Source: Russula earlei
Lineage: Eukaryota > Basidiomycota > Agaricomycetes > Russulales > Russulaceae
Assembly: GCA_025769875.1 (NCBI GenBank)
Contig: JAGFNK010000598.1
Location: 1-31,161 of the forward strand
Reading direction: 5' to 3'
DNA: 31,161 nucleotides
Shown here: positions 10,467 to 20,470 of the stretch, piece by piece
Position numbering within the stretch: position 1 is the first letter of the stretch
How the letters are laid out: every line of letters starts with the position of its first letter
The notes under the pieces: model-generated
Database searches by the model: none
What the model saw: only the letters and a program-made list of their open reading frames with translations
What the model was told of the DNA's origin: nothing
Position numbers and translations under genes: made by a program

Positions 10467-10628
10467 CATTGCTTCTTTAGTACATCTTCGGAAAGGTGTG
10501 ATCAACACGTTCTGAACACAATATCAACGGACATAAATGGTCAAGATCTGATGCACACATGGTGGAAACAGTGCAGTCCATAGTTCAGGTGTTCCGGCAT
10601 CTTCCAGACCCCAAACCACTCGGTAACA
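10467..10628 (-). repeat. Family A LTR, outer part
   Basis: After the cattg duplication this continues the family A LTR to its outer end …cggtaaca (minus-strand start TGTTACCG). Family A copy 2 pol begins immediately after. The simplest reading is that copy 1 inserted into copy 2 pol, with its matching duplication left of the window. Confidence 0.5.
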
Positions 10629-11473
10629 CACTGGAGATGTGTAGCTGGATGGACCTGGAGTGATGTATCGCTTTTCTACTTTGTCAGCTAGGAATGTCTT
10701 GAGGTATTCTCATTCATCTCATGTCAGGGGGTACACTTTGCAGTTTAGCTCCTTTGGTGCATCAGGCAACAGCTCCATCTGCATATCTGGTTCCCTTGGT
10801 GGTGGGAACCTCTGGGACTTCTCTTCTGAGAAGACATCTGCAAAGTGGTGAAATTGCTTTGGAACATTGGAAAGGGGGTCCTCTCCTTCCTGTGGTTCAA
10901 TCAACTGCTGGGCCCATCTCTGAGCAATAGTCGTCTTCTGTAGGTAAATGGCTTCTCCTTTCTTCAATTGTCAATTTTCATCTCTTGCTTGCTTTTGGAT
11001 ATTTGCAACATAGAGGTCCAGGTACTTGTATCAAGCAGTCTCAATTTGTACTGCTCCTTCCATCAGCTGTCCTTTCTTCCAGTTGATGGCGGGGTCAAAT
11101 TCATATAGGAAGGGATATCCCAGGATGACCCAATCCATTCCTAAATCTGTGAGATAGAACTTTTGCAAGCTCTCCTTCTCCTTGTATTGGACACAAAGCC
11201 AGCAGTAATGGGTGAGTTCCCCTTGCTTATTCTGGGTTCCATCGGCATTTCTTACTACCATAGGTTCATGTAGTTCTTGTTTCCCAATCTTCAGTCTTTT
11301 CCAAGCTGTGTGATTGATGAAGTTCTCAGTTGCTCCACTGTCTAGTAGAGCAGATTCCTCAGCCATCGTGTGTGCAGTGATGAAAGTGAATGGAATATTC
11401 ATAGCATTCGGTCTTCTAATGTACCCTTGCAACACACTATTCTTCCTAAGCCAGGCTGTTGACTTAGGTGTTC
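10629..11473 (-). pseudogene. pol: Ty3/gypsy family A copy 2, pol fragment
   Basis: This parallels 296-1138: aspartic protease LLDSGATENFI and the start of RT (LPDAPKELNCKVYPLT), then it stops at the LTR boundary. It shares TGA codons with copy 1 at 11031-11033 and at the equivalents of copy 1's 636, 384 and 375. Shared nonsense codons mean either a common defective parent or repeated hits at the same CpG sites. RT palm, RNase H and integrase are missing. Confidence 0.85.
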
Positions 11474-13347
11474 CTAAAAACCCTGTTCCATCAGTTCTTC
11501 CAATAAGTCCTCCTTCTGTTTGGTGAACATCTTTATGAATGCAGAGGAGGAGCTCTTGTTGTAGATAGGAGGGGGAGATGTGGATCATCCAGAGACAGTG
11601 CTTTCATTTCCACTGTCCCCTGAGTTGTCCTCCTTCTCTGTTTCCAGAGCTCAAGCCTTTCCTTTGTCCCTTGGGTTACTTGATTTCTTCTTGACTCTGT
11701 CCTTGTTAGGACAGTTCCGGCTGATGTGTCCTGTCTTCTTGCAGATGAAGCATTTTCCTTCTGCTAGCAGTTTCTTCTTCTCCTCTGTCAGAGGAGGATG
11801 ACACTTAGTCCTTGCTGCATCAGTGGATACTGAGTCCACTTCCATAGTATTGGGGTCTCTTTGGTTTTGCCCTTTCCCAGCCTGTAGGGATTTCATGTGA
11901 TTCTCCCTGATGGTCAATGATCCACCTCCAGATCCAATATTAGCTTTCATAAGCTGGTCTCTGGCTTGTTCTTCCCTGGCAGCATTGATCCATGCTTGTA
12001 GGTCATTGATGGCAGGTATGTCTCTGACTGGTCAATTGTAAATTCATCACACCAGCCAGGTGATTAATCCAGCCTTATAGGCTTTGACTGCTCCTGGTGA
12101 GTTCTGGTCCCATCCTGCTTTACTGAGCAGAACAAGGAATTTGCTGGTGTAGTCATCCAGTGATGCTGCTTTAGACATGAAAAATTGCTGTAGCTCCATG
12201 AAAGTGTCTTCAGGTTCTGTGGTGTCTTTGAATTCTCTGAAGAAGTCATCCACAAATTCAGTCCAAAAGAGCATGTCAGTTGGATCCAGTTGCACAGGTG
12301 CATAGGGCAACAACATGTTCCCATTTCGTTTTGCTTCTACCAGGTTTGTTTGGTTGACCACCCATTCATGCACTTTCTCTCCCTTGATGTAGGTGAGAGC
12401 GAAGGCTACTCGCTTCATTGGAATAGTCATGGTTGGGTTGTCACTGTTAAGCAGATTCCATAGATTGAAATCTTGGACGAAGTACTTCGTCTTCTTTCTG
12501 TCTCCTTTGAAGACCTCAGGAGGGTCTCCTTTCAAAGATCCATTGCCTCCATGGGGGCCTGGTGCTGGTTGGGGTGCCAGGTTCACTCCTGGTCCTACAG
12601 GAGGCGCTGCAGGTGGTCCTCCTCCTGGGGCTGGTGGACCTGTGGGTCCAAAAGGGACTCCTCACCACCAGGTGGTCCTCCTGCACCAGGTGGACTGCCT
12701 CCTGGGTTTACTACAATGGTAGGCCCTGTTCTTCCACCTGCTGTCTGGGTGGCAATGGTGGCTGTCTGTGTCACTGCAATGGTAGCCATTTCAACTGATT
12801 CTTCTGGTTCTTCAACAATTGTTGGTTCAATGGGTGAAATGTGTACTGTCTGCTCCAGTCTTTTAGCTAGCTCCAATACTTCTGGTGCTTCTGCTTTCTG
12901 GTCTGTAGTTGGAGGGTCCAACTTCTCTGTTTCTCCACTTGATGACTTTTGTATCAATGGAGCTGGGTCGTCTACTACTGGGCTTCTGGGTTCCCAATGA
13001 GTAGTATAAGGATCTGTCTTGATTCCTAGACCTAGAACCTTATATTTGTCAATGTCTTCATCCTCTTCTGCATAGCAATGTCCTTTGTGGTAATCAATGA
13101 AGTACGACTGATCACTGATATATTCACAAGGAAGGTAGCTTCCTTTATATTGGACCTCATATCTGTTCGGTCCTTCCTGGTCTGCCCAACACCAGATGGC
13201 AGTCCCTTTAACTCCTGAGGGTAGATTGTCCCTCTCTCTAGCCTTGAACCAACCAAATTTGGTTCCTTGCTTTGATTTCTGGTTGAACTTTATGCATATG
13301 CTATGTTCACCTTCAATTTCCAGTTTGTCCACTTGCCACTGCCTTTC
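11474..13347 (-). pseudogene. gag: Ty3/gypsy family A copy 2, gag
   Basis: This is the same Gag as at 1139-3046, including the CCHC knuckle CFICKKTGHISRNC, the capsid region with WTEFVDDFFREF and the N-terminal region. It is more decayed. The Gly/Pro-rich stretch is about 30 bp shorter and has a frameshift near 12660. Three TGA codons cluster at 12032-12034, 12044-12046 and 12047-12049, where copy 1 has CGA, CGA and TGA. A further stop interrupts the serine-rich tail near 11584. Confidence 0.85.
11477..11483 (-). promoter_or_regulatory. Predicted -1 frameshift site, family A copy 2
   Basis: G GGT TTT followed by TAG, identical to copy 1 (1142-1148). The -1 frame is the protease frame. Confidence 0.55.
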
Positions 13348-13350
13348 CTA

Positions 13351-13481
13351 GGGAGTCGGGACTTGTGTGCCCGCTTACCACTGTCTATGCCAATGACAGT
13401 AGGGGTCTTTACAGAAGTATGCATGTGTCCAACCATGCTGCTTGTTGGGAGTCACATAGTACACCTTCTTCTTGTTGTGGA
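13351..13481 (-). other. Family A copy 2 leader and 9-bp LTR stub
   Basis: The leader matches copy 1 (3050-3171), and 13473-13481 (tgttgtgga) matches the start of the copy 1 LTR. The rest is replaced by a new LTR beginning TGTTAC at 13482, so copy 2 was disrupted in its 5' LTR. Confidence 0.55.
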
Positions 13482-13548
13482 TGTTACAAACCAAGGCCAG
13501 GTCCAGGCCATAGATTGTCCTATTTCACTCAAGAGAGAGATCTCTCAC
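13482..13548 (+). repeat. LTR D, first part (interrupted)
   Basis: It starts TGTTACAAACC where the similarity to family A ends. It is cut at ctcac (13544-13548) by element B and resumes at 20970. Confidence 0.45.
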
Positions 13549-14042
13549 TGTCACAAGAACCGGTACTCCGAACCGGACCGGCAACCGGATAAGCCTACCC
13601 GGACATGTCTCGAGTTTCCCGCGTGTTTTATGATCCTTCCGTAGCCTCGCTTGTACCAGACGTTTCCCACATGTTCCAGTTCGATCGCCTCACTTCTACC
13701 TCAAGGATACTATTTGATATAGTATCTAACATGTATATAAGACCGCTGTTCTACGAGGACAAGCTCTAAGCTTGTTCTCCTGTGAAATATCACTGGATTT
13801 CGAACTTCAGGACTTGTAGGCTTGCAAGACATCAAGCACTTCGTCTGAAACTTTCCCTACTCATAAGTCTTCGCAACGCGAAGACTTATTCGTCGTTTCC
13901 CCTCTTTGTGGAACATATTTGCCTTGGCAATATCGTATCCGAGATCCCCGAAATTCGCGAAGACTTAGTGTCTCGCTCGACTCGCTACGCTCGTCTCGCG
14001 CGTGAACCGATTTGTCAGCGACACCGCCCCCAGTCGGTGACA
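13549..14042 (+). repeat. Family B 5' LTR
   Basis: 494 bp. TATATAA is at 13734-13740. A perfect 12-bp hairpin with loop aac lies at 13863-13889 (ataagtcttcgc). It differs from the 3' LTR at three sites, two of them CpG to TpG. Confidence 0.95.
13734..13778 (+). promoter_or_regulatory. Family B promoter and self-primer segment
   Basis: TATATAA (13734-13740) is followed 33 nt from its start by TAAGCTTGTTCT (13767-13778). This 12-mer is the exact reverse complement of the sequence two bases after the LTR (14045-14056). In Tf1-type elements the first ~11 nt of the transcript fold back to prime reverse transcription. The spacing from the TATA box fits a transcript start here. Confidence 0.7.
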
Positions 14043-14044
14043 TT

Positions 14045-14056
14045 AGAACAAGCTTA
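14045..14056 (+). promoter_or_regulatory. Family B self-primed primer binding site
   Basis: AGAACAAGCTTA lies 2 nt inside the 5' LTR border and is complementary to 13767-13778. No TGG start, as expected for a tRNA 3'-end primer, is present. Confidence 0.7.
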
Positions 14057-14122
14057 CCTTCGAACCCTTGACCCCGAACGCGTGTACACGCATCCACCCC
14101 CGAATACAACAGTTTTGAGAAA

Positions 14123-15822
14123 ATGACTTCCATGGCCAGAGACTGGAGATTCAAAGGACAAGGAAAACCCACAGAAGAAGGGCTGAAGAAACTCAAATGT
14201 CCCTTCAAGCTGAACCCAGACCTCGACGACGCATTTGTCCCCGAGGCCTTCAGAGAAAATGCTCACTTCCTCAGAGTAGGAATAGACAGTGTACCCTGGA
14301 CCGGGTACTATGCTTACTACAGAAGGGCCAAAGTAGGCCTTGGGTCACTCTACGGCGTGTGGTTCGAAATCCGACGCCGCGAAGACTACTTCGAGGCCTA
14401 CCGCGTCGCACGTCCTGGCTCTCGGACTGATCTCTGACCCTCTCAAGGGTCTTGACATGGAACAGCTCATTAAATCAGGAGAACCAATTCCGAACTCGAA
14501 GAACCCGTCTCGCGCACCAACCCCCGGACCCGCGCCTGCCTGAACCCATGGAACAAGAACCCCAGACCACGACGCAACTTTTCGTTGCGGCCGACGAACC
14601 AGAAGAACCACCCGCACAAGTACCTCAACAGTTGGCGTCGTCCGGAACGGCGCAGGCATATCCACGCCCGTCCCTATTTCAAGGATTCAGAGGACGCGAT
14701 AGACGACCTCCCAGCCCCGACCCCAACGATTACGACGCATACGGCATACACGACCGCGACGCACGCTCCGCCGACAATGGCAAACTCGAGGGCATTCCGC
14801 CCAAGGCCTTCAACGGCGACCGCGCCCGTACTCACGCATTTCTCACCGCGTTTCGACGCTTCATGAGAATGAACTTCGACAGCAAAATTGCCCAAAACCC
14901 CATCAAGAAATGTGCTTATTTCTTGTCATTGATGGAAGGACCTCGCGTCGATGGTTGGGTCGAAGCGATGGACGAGTGGCTCGAAAAAGTCATGATGGAT
15001 CCAGACGAGATCCCCTTTGGACTAACAGCTTGGCAGGCTATGGAGCAACAATTCAAAAGAGCGTTTACCGACTACGCTGAACGCGAGCGCGCGCAAGACC
15101 AACTCCGCGAACTCAAGATGAAGGAAAATAATTTGGATGAATACATAGCTAATTTCGAGTTGTTAGCTCGACGAGGATCTCTACACACGGACGATCCTAT
15201 GGTTATGCGTTTGTTTGCGTGCGGCCTCCCCAAACCACTAGTCGAAGCAATTATTAGCCAGGAGGACCCAACTACCTTCCTCGAATGGATGACCGGTGCC
15301 CAAAAGCAACATCGCATTTGGATGCGCAAACGCGCAGTCCTTACTGACCACGCCAACACCCACAACAGGAACACCAACTCGAACAACAGTCGCCCTTGGG
15401 CCCGCCTTTCGAATTGGGGCGCGCGCGGCAACACCACCAACAATACCGCCGCACCACGCGCACGCCTTCCACCACGCGACCCGAATGCAATGGACACCAG
15501 CGCAGGCGCAGCACGCAAAGCGATCACCGAAGCCGATAAAGAAAAACATCGCGCCGAAGGCAGATGCTTCCACTGCTCAAAACAAGGACACCTCGCCAGA
15601 GACTGCCCCACGAAACCCAAACGCGAGCCGACACGCGCACGCACGGCAGAAGCGACCCCCACCACATCCGAATCCTCCGTTGTCGAAATCATTGAAGAAA
15701 GTGCAACGGCCAAAGTCGCAAAAGCTGCCAAAGCCCTCTCTAAAGAGGAAAGAGAGGAGTTCATTAGGATGTTGAATGCAGAGACTGACGACGACGAGGG
15801 AAAGGATTTTTCAGACGCCTGA
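14123..15822 (+). pseudogene. gag: Family B gag (two N-terminal frameshifts)
   Basis: The frame starts at ATG 14123 (MTSMARDWRF…). It shifts near 14420-14430 and again near 14490-14540, then runs clean from 14452 in its third frame to the TGA at 15820-15822. The clean part contains the retrotransposon Gag core (KLEGIPPKAFNGDRARTHAF, FTDYAERERAQDQLRELK, NNLDEYIANFELLARRG) and a CX2CX4HX4C knuckle, CFHCSKQGHLARDC, near 15566-15607. A lysine/glutamate-rich tail ends GKDFSDA. The N-terminal part could also be read as a separate short ORF, but its composition and position suit Gag. Confidence 0.8.
15804..15810 (+). promoter_or_regulatory. Predicted -1 frameshift site, family B
   Basis: G GAT TTT is read in the gag frame 10 nt before the gag stop. 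The pol frame is open from 15789, so gag and pol overlap by 34 nt in -1 phase. GGATTTT is the heptamer used by Mason-Pfizer monkey virus gag-pro. A small hairpin (gagc…gctc, about 15821-15840) lies at a suitable distance downstream. Confidence 0.6.
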
Positions 15823-17787
15823 GCATATCGGCGATCGCTCGGGCCCTAGGTACCAATGTACATAAAGTTATAAAAAGAAAGTCAATGCAGGTCAACTTGA
15901 CTATGTACGTTGGAACCTCAAAAGCCGAAGAGAAAACTGCGTTAATTGATAGTGGAGCAACGGAATGCTTCATATCCCCCAAGTTAACCAAACAACTTCA
16001 ATTGAAAACACGAAAATTGTCGACGCCAAGAGTAGTGAAAAATGTTGATAATACCCCTAATCGTCTAGGAAAAATCACTCAAGCGGTAGACATGGAATTA
16101 GAACTATTGGGACGAAAGGATAAACACCAATTCCTTGTAGCAGACATCGGACAAGACGACCTAATTTTAGGATATCCCCTTCCTTGAATCAAGCAAATCC
16201 CAAAATCAATTGGACCGATGGAACGCTGTTAGGAAAGATAGCCTTATCCGGAGATGAAGAAACACCAGAATGGATAAAGGAATATCGCACAATGGGAAGA
16301 AGGCGATGAACTATGGGTACAAACGCAACTGCGAAAAACTACAATAGCCCAACAACTAGCGGAATCCCAAATGCAATCAAAACAACTGACTTGGCAACAA
16401 ATAGTCCCCCTCCAATATCATACCTATGGTCAAGTGTTTGAAGAACAAAAATCAGAGAGATTTCCTGGGCCAAGAAAGTGGGATCACGCTATCGATCTTA
16501 AGCCCGACGCTCCCCACGACAATCAATTGCAGAGTGTACCCCCTCTCTCCCAAAGAAAAAGAAGAACAGGGAAAATTTCTCGAACAAAATCTGCGATTAA
16601 AACGAATTAGAAGGTCCAACTCACCATATGCAAGTGGCTTCTTCCTGATCAAAAAGAAAGATGGCAAATTTCGACCAGTACAAGACTATAGGAAACCTGA
16701 ATAAATGGACCATACCCAACGTCTATCCACTTCCTTTAATCCCAGAGTTGATACATGCCCTAGCAGGCAAAGAACTCTTCACCTAAATTCGACATCAGAT
16801 GGGGCTACAACAACATTAGGATTAAAGAGGGAGACGAATGGAAAGCAGCCTTCAAAACAAGCGACGGACTATTTGAACCAACGGTAATGTTCTTTGGATT
16901 AACTAACTCTCCAGCAACCTTTCCAAACAATGATGGACGACATCTTTCAAGAGGAACTCGCTCAAGGATGGCTTGAAAATCTATATGGACGACATCATTA
17001 TCGCCACAGAAAATGATGAAGAAAAACATAAATCAAAAGTCAACCACATCCTGTCAAAATTAAGACAACACGACCTATATCTTAAACCAGAAAAATGCCA
17101 ATTCCACAAAAGAAAAGTCGAATACCTAGGTGTAATCATTCGGCGAAGGAAAGATCACTATGGACCCAGTAAAGGTCAAAGGGATTGAAGACTGGCCTAC
17201 ACCAAAAACATTAAAAGAAGTTCGCAGTTTCCTTGGGATTCTGCAACTTCTACCGCAACTTCATCCCAAACTTCTCAATTAAAGCTAGGCCGCTCAATAA
17301 TCTGACAAAAAAGAATAAACAATGGGAATGGACACCTAAGGAACAACAAGCATTCCAATCACTAAAAGACACATGCGTGTCCTACCCAGTTCTCCGAACT
17401 CCAGATTGGACCAAACAATTTATCCTAGATACTGACGCATCAGGATTTGCCGTAGGAGCAGTGATTTCCCAAGAATACGAAGATGGACTCCACCCCATAG
17501 CATTCTATTCAAGAACACTACTAGACGCAGAAAGAAATTACGACGCACATGATAAAGAACTAGCTGCCGTCATCTTCGGCCTCAAAAGTGGCCGACCATT
17601 TCTTCCTAGGTGCAGAGAAACCCGTTCGAATAAGGACAGACCACAAAAATTTAACATACTTCAAAGAACCACAAAAACTAACGGGACGACAAGCAAGATG
17701 GATGCAATATATGCAAGACTTCAACTTAGTTATGGAACACATTCCTGGACACACAAATACAATTGCCGACACACTTTCTCGTCGCAA

Positions 17788-17806
17788 AGACCTTAACAAG
17801 GGGGTA
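17788..17806 (+). promoter_or_regulatory. Internal (central) polypurine tract candidate, family B
   Basis: agaccttaacaagggggta in pol, between RNase H and integrase, is identical over 19 nt to the sequence at the 3' polypurine tract (20451-20469). Ty1 and lentiviruses use such a second plus-strand primer. Confidence 0.65.
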
Positions 17807-18274
17807 GAAGAACAAAAAACCACCCTCCTTCCACCTGAAATATTCACACGAAAAATCTACTTACCTGACAAACTAGACAAACGACGAGAAATCCTACGAC
17901 AATTTCACGATGCCCCACCTGCAGGACACCCTGGAATTGCCAACACATGGGACCTAGTCAAACAACACTATGAAGGACCCAAACTACGACAATTCGTAGA
18001 ACAATACGTAAAAGGTTGCGCCAAATGCCAAGAATCCAAAACCAATCTACCAAGAAAGAAAGCCACAACCTTTCCACTCGACACACACGTTGAACAAGGC
18101 CCCTTTCAATACGTGTCAATGGACCTCATCACCGACTTACCAAAATCAGAAGGATTCGATAGTATCCTCACCATTCGTCGATCAAGGATGCTCTAAAGCA
18201 ACCAAATTTATCCCATGTAACAAAACGATTGATGGAACAGGTGTTGCACACGAGTACCTAAAACACCTCGTGCC

Positions 18275-20452
18275 TTGGTTTGGAATCCCCAAAAGAATCA
18301 TATCCGACAGAGACCCCCGATTTGCATCGAACTTCTCCAAAGCATATGTAAAAGCCTAGGCATCAAACAAAACATGTCCACAGCATTCCACCCTCAAACT
18401 GACGGACAAACTGAAAGAATGAATGCCTGGCTAGAACAATACTTAAGACCTTGGACCGCAACCCACCCACACTCCTGGGCAAAAATACTTCCCATTGCGG
18501 AATACGCACATAACTCATGGAAGCATGAAACATCACGACGATCACCACACGAACTTCTCATGGGATTCAAACCCCAGATCGACATAAACCTCGAGGACAA
18601 CAACGTTCCCGCCTCAACCGATCGACTCAGAGAACTAGAACAATCTAGACGCGATGCGCAGCAACTTTTAGAACGTAAACAACAACCCTCTAGACCTGAT
18701 AACCCGGAAATGAAAGAAGGAACCCTCGTATGGCTAGAAGGCAAGAACCTCAAAACACGAGGAAACCGCAAGCTGACCCCAAAACGTTACGGACCCTTCC
18801 CCATCATAAAAAAGATTTCCAAAGTCGCCTACCAACTCCAACTTCCGTCATCTATGAAAATACACGACGTTTTCCATGTCAACCTACTCCTACCATATAT
18901 AGAAACGGAAGAGTATGGCACGCCGTTCACACGACCTCCCCCGATCATCGATAACGAAGAAGAATACGAAATCGAGGCCATTCTAGATGCCAGAAGGTTT
19001 GGACGAACACGTAAACTCCAATACCTCGTGCACTGGAAAGGCTACCCATCGTCAGATGACTCATGGGTCGATCATCACAACCTCAACGCCCCCAGACTCC
19101 TCAAGAATTCTACTCCGCTACGGCTGGACGACCCAACGTATAAAAGACCACCAATCCCAACCAACATCCCTCACCACTCCATTCCCCCAACCCAACATGT
19201 CCTCCAACGTCAACTCACCTGCCCCCTCTTCTATCACACTTGTCCCTACTCCTCCACACTCCCCAACTCTCATTCCCCTACCGATCTCAGAGAACCATCC
19301 CCATCCACAGCCGCAACTATCAACACTCGACTCCTAGTGCGACGTGCAGCACGACACGCAGCAATGATAGCACAAGCCCAAGAACTTTGGCACGAAGAAA
19401 CATTACCCACGATACTACGAGCTTTCGGCAACCACTCCCCTACTAGAGGAACTGACTCCCCAATTGCCCGCAGCCCATCTTATCACGTTCATTCCCCTTC
19501 TCCAGACCCCATCCCTATTCCCCCTCGACTCGACACACCCATCCCTCAACAACCAATTAACTTGATACTCCTCAACGAAAACTTTGTTCCCATACCTCCA
19601 CGAAACAACGACACTCCCCCACCAGCCTACGTGACACCTATACCTCCGGGAACAGATACTGCGGCGGAACTACGCGAACTGGGAAGCGACTGGATGGAAG
19701 GAACTCTAGGGCTTGACATACTAATCCCAGATCCGGGCAATGAAGACGACACCATTCCCCCACGATTCGTCCTACCCAACCTGACCAACGGTTCCCATCC
19801 GTCACCGCGACATATGGCCCCGGGTGTCCCTACTCACCGAATCTCCATTCGAGCTCGTGCTGACCCCTACCCTCGTCCTCTCCTTACTACAAAGGATGCC
19901 TTCTTATTCAAAGAAGGGCTTAGACACACCAAGGCCGTCAATGAGGCTCTCACTCTCGAGCGAGATCTGTCCCTCGAAGCCGAAGTCCTTCGATATCGGT
20001 TCGCCATAAAGAAAGCACGACAAATGGCCAACCAACTCGTAACGGCTAGAGGGCGCTACCACGACATGCTATGGGAAATTCGGGATAGTGAAGTCAAGTT
20101 GGCCAAAGCTAACGCCAAAATACGACTCGAGCCCAGAATTCTATTCCAAACCATGCCACAGCTAACCGAACAAGAACACAAGGATGCTAAAGAGGCAATC
20201 ATGGACCCTTGGTACCAGTTCTCCCCTCGTACCTCCGACAAATGTTCCTGGTGTCTCGACGGGGGACACGACACTGTCGACTGCCCCAAAATCACCACCT
20301 GCGTTCTTTGCAATCGTCATGGACACAAAGAAGAACTCTGCAGAACCCCACATCGACGCTGCAAACCACACAAAATGTGTCGAGTCCCTCGGGATCAACT
20401 TCACTACCACACCCATCGTTGCATCTCTAACGTCCACCCCTACGTAGGTTAG
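18275..20452 (+). CDS. pol: Family B integrase core, GPY/F module, chromodomain and double zinc-knuckle extension
   Basis: An open frame of 725 codons; pol similarity begins near 18345 (ICKSLGIKQN). It contains the third integrase segment with the catalytic Glu (AFHPQTDGQTERMN), the GPY/F-type C-terminal module (YGPFPIIKKISKVAYQLQLP, HDVFHVNLLLPY), and a chromodomain at about 18955-19110 (YEIEAILDARRF, LQYLVHWKGYPSSDDSWV), which in chromoviruses directs integration to heterochromatin. About 440 further residues follow: a Pro-rich spacer, a charged helical part, and two CX2CX4HX4C knuckles, CSWCLDGGHDTVDC (20243-20284) and CVLCNRHGHKEELC (20300-20341), plus more Cys/His. Most chromoviruses end soon after the chromodomain. 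The extension is clean and in frame, so probably translated as part of Pol. Confidence 0.8.
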   Translation: MVWNPQKNHIRQRPPICIELLQSICKSLGIKQNMSTAFHPQTDGQTERMNAWLEQYLRPWTATHPHSWAKILPIAEYAHNSWKHETSRRSPHELLMGFKPQIDINLEDNNVPASTDRLRELEQSRRDAQQLLERKQQPSRPDNPEMKEGTLVWLEGKNLKTRGNRKLTPKRYGPFPIIKKISKVAYQLQLPSSMKIHDVFHVNLLLPYIETEEYGTPFTRPPPIIDNEEEYEIEAILDARRFGRTRKLQYLVHWKGYPSSDDSWVDHHNLNAPRLLKNSTPLRLDDPTYKRPPIPTNIPHHSIPPTQHVLQRQLTCPLFYHTCPYSSTLPNSHSPTDLREPSPSTAATINTRLLVRRAARHAAMIAQAQELWHEETLPTILRAFGNHSPTRGTDSPIARSPSYHVHSPSPDPIPIPPRLDTPIPQQPINLILLNENFVPIPPRNNDTPPPAYVTPIPPGTDTAAELRELGSDWMEGTLGLDILIPDPGNEDDTIPPRFVLPNLTNGSHPSPRHMAPGVPTHRISIRARADPYPRPLLTTKDAFLFKEGLRHTKAVNEALTLERDLSLEAEVLRYRFAIKKARQMANQLVTARGRYHDMLWEIRDSEVKLAKANAKIRLEPRILFQTMPQLTEQEHKDAKEAIMDPWYQFSPRTSDKCSWCLDGGHDTVDCPKITTCVLCNRHGHKEELCRTPHRRCKPHKMCRVPRDQLHYHTHRCISNVHPYVG

Positions 20453-20470
20453 ACCTTAACAAGGGGGTAA
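20451..20470 (+). promoter_or_regulatory. Family B 3' polypurine tract
   Basis: The purine run aagggggtaa abuts the 3' LTR at 20471. The 19 nt from 20451 recur at 17788-17806. Confidence 0.8.

Larger units (their letters stand above)
15789..18364 (+). pseudogene. pol: Family B pol: protease, RT, RNase H, integrase N-part (many frameshifts)
   Basis: Protease: ALIDSGATECFIS (about 15935-15975). [46 protein letters not shown] and catalytic YMDD (about 16982-16993), then [11 protein letters not shown]. RNase H: FILDTDASGFAVGAV, YDAHDKELAAV, HIPGHTNTIADTLSRR. Integrase zinc region: HDAPPAGHPGI…CAKCQ; core starts VSMDLITDLP and ISDRDPRF. All motifs are present but in shifting frames. Breaks lie near 16180, 16290, 16510, 16690, 16790, 16915, 16970, 17150, 17225, 17590, 18175 and 18345. 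Most are explained by one extra base, often in a homopolymer. In-frame TGA decay is not seen here. Confidence 0.85.

Noticed and set aside
13782..14126. ORF repeated in both family B LTRs (also 20704-21048)
   Set aside because: Coincides with LTR leader and hairpin; identity follows from LTR identity.
15072..15764. 230-residue minus-strand ORF opposite family B gag
   Set aside because: Shadow of a GC-rich gag; the plus strand has the CCHC knuckle and capsid motifs.
19240..19446. Short ORFs overlapping the Pro-rich spacer of family B Pol
   Set aside because: Other-frame readings of a C-rich stretch inside a longer intact frame.
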